Below, one piece after another: positions 61,268-64,000 of a DNA stretch of 64,000 bases. The notes under the pieces were generated by a model. That model searched no databases. It worked only from the letters and a program-made list of their open reading frames with translations, and was not told the DNA's origin. A program made the translations under genes and the position numbers. The stretch is from Typhlomys cinereus (lineage: Eukaryota; Chordata; Mammalia; Rodentia; Platacanthomyidae): the NCBI GenBank assembly GCA_023101885.1, contig JALPQD010000214.1, positions 1,054,001 through 1,118,000 of the forward strand, written 5' to 3'. How positions within the stretch are numbered: position 1 is the first letter of the stretch; each line of letters starts with the position of its first letter.

Positions 61268-61565
61268 AAGAAAAATATCAGGGGCTGGAGAGGTGGCTCA
61301 GGGGTTAAGCCTCTGCCTTTCAAGCAGAAGGTCCTGAGTTCAGATCCTAGACCCCACATATAGATGCCAGGCAGAAGCAGGAGTGGCCTGCATTTCTGAT
61401 AGGGCAGAGCCTGTGAATCCCGGGGCAGAGTAAACAAAGAGGAGGTGGAGGCGGTACATGGTGGTTCCCGAATTTGCCCGTGGTTCTACACACACACATA
61501 CATACACACACGCGCACACACGCACAATTGAACAAATAATAAATAATAAAAAAAGAAAAATATCA
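61268..61565 (+). mobile_element. B2-superfamily SINE, younger subfamily
   Basis: Body 61281-61552, with TSD AAGAAAAATATCA at 61268-61280 and 61553-61565 (perfect). It has box A TGGCTCAGGGG, box B GAGTTCAGATCC, a CA-rich tract and CACAATTGAACAAATAATAA. Confidence 0.96.
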
Positions 61566-61719
61566 AGATCACTAGATTTTCTATTTTAATTTTTTATATT
61601 CATTGCAGGACATAAATTAATATAATTTCTTACTACTAACAACGCTATACTAATACATGTATTTCTAAGAAAACAATTCCATGGGTTACAGTCTTAATGG
61701 AACAGAGCCACTTTTTTTT

Positions 61720-62335
61720 TTAGTTTATTTTAGTTTTTAACTAGCTCTTACAATGAGCTATATTTTCATGAGTATTTTCATAAGTACATAGCCCCACTCC
61801 TTGCTGAACTCTCTGTTGACCATCCCTGCTGAAATCCTTCCTCCTTGTTCTTCCATCTGCTCTCTCCCTTCCTCTCCCTTTTCCCTCCCTTCTCCTCATC
61901 CATCTATCACACTCTCTCCCACCCTCCTACCTGGCCACTTCTATGGATCCAGGGTTTCCTCTGACTTGTCTACTCTTATGGGGGTTCAGGCTTCTGTGGC
62001 ATACCAAGTTAACCCTTCACAGGACACCCCACTGATAGGGGACTTTCCCTTTACTCAGTCATCCGGTTCTAATCCCCAAGGTTTCCCCTGTGTGATCTTA
62101 TCACTCTTCCTTTCTTGATAGTCTATGGAGGCATGTTCATATTTCAGTTGTTCCCCAAGCTTTAGGATGGGGAGAGATTAGGATGGCCTGATTCTGGGAA
62201 AGCATTGGTGGATTCCTATAATTCTGCATTATGACTGCTTGTGGTTGTCCACTTCACTACTCTTCTATTGGCCTAGGGGATGTTGAGATTCTTTGCCACT
62301 CTTGTAGAAGATTTCTAGGCTGAGTGCTAAGTGCT
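61720..62335 (-). mobile_element. old LINE-1 3' UTR
   Basis: T-rich start, then a pyrimidine tract (61855-61925), CCACTTCTATGGATCCAGGG and GGATGGGGAGAGATTAGGAT. The last motif is shared with the young L1 3' UTRs near 11575. The orientation is antisense. Confidence 0.75.
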
Positions 62336-62370
62336 TTTCAAATATTGAATTATTTCCTTCCATTTTGCAG

Positions 62371-62640
62371 GTTCTTGTGTCAAACAGATTGAAAATAGAA
62401 AGTCTGAAAACAGACTTAGAAATGCTGGAAAAAAAAACAGAAGTGATCTACCAACAAACATAGAAACAATGAAAAAAACAAAACAAAACACTACTGGAAC
62501 AAAAAAAACCTCAACAGCATAATAAAATATTCAATAGTCTCAAAAATAGAATTGATAATATAGAAGACAGAGCCTCAGAACTGGAAGATAAGATAAAGGA
62601 AGTTCGAAAGTCAATGAAAGAAACTGATAAATGGAAAAAA
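62371..62640 (+). mobile_element. old LINE-1 ORF1 coiled-coil fragment
   Basis: Reading across stops and frame changes, the segment resembles L1 ORF1 coiled-coil sequence (around EDRASELEDKIKEVRKSMKE, 62562-62624). A-rich runs interrupt it. It directly precedes a younger L1 copy. Confidence 0.6.
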
Positions 62641-62644
62641 AAAA

Positions 62645-64000
62645 AAAACACTTCAATGGAACACTGAGGCTAGGCCAACATTTCCTAAACAGACATCCAA
62701 TGGCACAGTCACTGCTACCAACTCTCAACAGTTGGGATCTTGTGAAATTAAAGAGCTTCAGTTCAGATAAAGAGATTGTAATACGAGCTCAAAGGCAACC
62801 CACAGAACGGGAGAAAATCTTCACTAACCACATATCTGACAGAGCTCTACTGTCCAGAGTGCACAAAGAACTTAGAAAACTAAACACCAAGGAAACCAAT
62901 GACCCAATTAAAAAATGGGCCCTGGAACTTAAAAGAAACTTTACCAGGGATGAAATTAAAATGTCTAACAAATATCTTAAAAAATGCTCCACTTCCTTAG
63001 CCATCAGGGAAATGCAAATCAAAACTTCCCTGAGATATCATCTCACCCAGGTCAGGATGGCAAAAATCCACAATACAAACAATACCAAATGCTGAAGAGG
63101 ATGTGGAGAGAGGGGAACTCTTCTACATTGCTGGTGGGAATGCAGGCTCATATGGCCACTCTGGCGAGCCGTCTGGAGATTCTTAAAGAAATTAAAGATT
63201 GAAATGCCATATGACCCTGCTATTCCACTTTTGGTCATAACCCCCCATACAGCAGAGGTTCACCTCGATAGCACAAGCACGACCATGTTCATAGCAGCAC
63301 TGTTTACAATAGCAAAGTCATGGAATCAACCCAAATGCCCAACAGTTGTTGAGTGGATAAGGAAAAGGTGGTACATCTATACAATGGAGTACTACTCAGC
63401 CATCAAAAATGATGAATTACTGGAATTTGCCAGGAAATGGATTTCATTAGAAACAATTATATTAAGTGAAATATCCCAGACCCAGAAAATTAAGCACCGT
63501 ATTTACTCCCTAATAGGTGGTTCCTAGTACCAAACCCACCCTGCCCACCTAGAGATACTCGACAATAAATCTCTGTAATACAGTAATTGCAAGGAGTATG
63601 AACAGGAGGGATGGGGTAGGAGGGACACACCAGAAAGAGGGGACCATGTTACAGCAGAGAAAATAGGCCTCCATCAAGGACTCAAATAAGTAATGAAACA
63701 TCTGACTAAGTTCACAGACTTTTGTTCCTGATCATTTACTACTGAGGGGCTATGATCTCACTAGAAGAGGAGGGCATATAGTCTGGCATATTAAAAAGTA
63801 GCCATTTTGCAAATGGGTGATAGACCCGTCCCTCACTGTGGTTTCCTACTTTTAATACATCTACCTTTGAATGTGCTCTTATAACAAGACTCTAGTTTAA
63901 CAGCTTTTTGTCTCTGGCCAGGAGGTGACATACAATGCCCATCAGGATGGAGTGAAGAGCATTGCAGGAGCAGCAAAACTGCAAAAGAAAATCAACAAAC
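62645..64000 (+). mobile_element. LINE-1 ORF2 end and 3' UTR, cut by window end
   Basis: L1 sequence continues to the last base. The frame 62631-63095 holds the ORF2 C-terminal domain (NHISDRALLSRVHKELRKLN, CSTSLAIREMQIKTSLRYHL). The frame 63204-63527 ends in YSLIGGS, the ORF2 C-terminus also seen in the full-length element. The cysteine motif lies near 63085-63150 in a shifted frame. The 3' TSD and tail lie outside the window. Confidence 0.93.
62984..63527 (+). pseudogene. LINE-1 ORF2 C-terminus, frame-shifted
   Basis: The last part of ORF2 is spread over two frames: 62984-63202 (through the cysteine motif region to LEILKEIKD) and 63204-63527 (MPYDPAIPLLVITPHTAEVH to YSLIGGS). The second keeps the typical KSWNQPKCPTVVEWI and MEYYSAIKNDELLEFA landmarks. 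It lacks upstream domains because the copy is 5' truncated. Confidence 0.9.

Overview
This is mammalian nuclear DNA: AT-rich and intron-poor in signal, packed with LINE-1, tRNA-derived SINEs, MaLR-type LTR elements and microsatellites. I see no host protein-coding exon on either strand. The repeat set points to a rodent: ORR1/MT-like MaLR LTRs, B1, B3 and B4-like SINEs, and a B2-superfamily SINE with a T+ tail (AATAAA plus a T run). The young SINE and L1 families are not the mouse or rat ones I know. A non-murid myomorph such as a jerboa or relative (Dipodoidea) is my best guess, and it is only an inference. The window is probably intergenic or lies within a long intron.

Layout. 1-11 kb: mostly unique AT-rich sequence, one young 5'-truncated L1 (4411-6170), MaLR LTR remnants, an old L1 3' end and a possible conserved block (2320-2720). 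11-18 kb: one full-length L1 on the minus strand (11089-17909) with a perfect 15-bp target-site duplication (TSD), a 5' UTR built of two ~143-bp monomers, and both ORFs broken. 18-35 kb: two minus-strand MaLR elements with LTRs at both ends (18775-20366 and 32980-34755), a local 118-bp duplication, several L1 fragments and three SINEs. 35-62 kb: an ancient L1M-like copy, a U6 retropseudogene, a cluster of short 5'-truncated L1s between 39 and 51 kb, more SINEs, a possible conserved enhancer block (54690-55200), and a solo MaLR LTR with a perfect 5-bp TSD. 62-64 kb: an L1 running off the end of the window.

The elements relate through L1. The SINEs, the U6 copy and the truncated L1s are flanked by 10-17-bp TSDs and end in A-rich tails, as expected for L1-driven retrotransposition. 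Two truncated L1s carry 5' inversions of the twin-priming type. I found no new gene system. The most useful observations are the monomeric L1 promoter, the two twin-priming events, the two SINE subfamilies and the two candidate conserved non-coding blocks.
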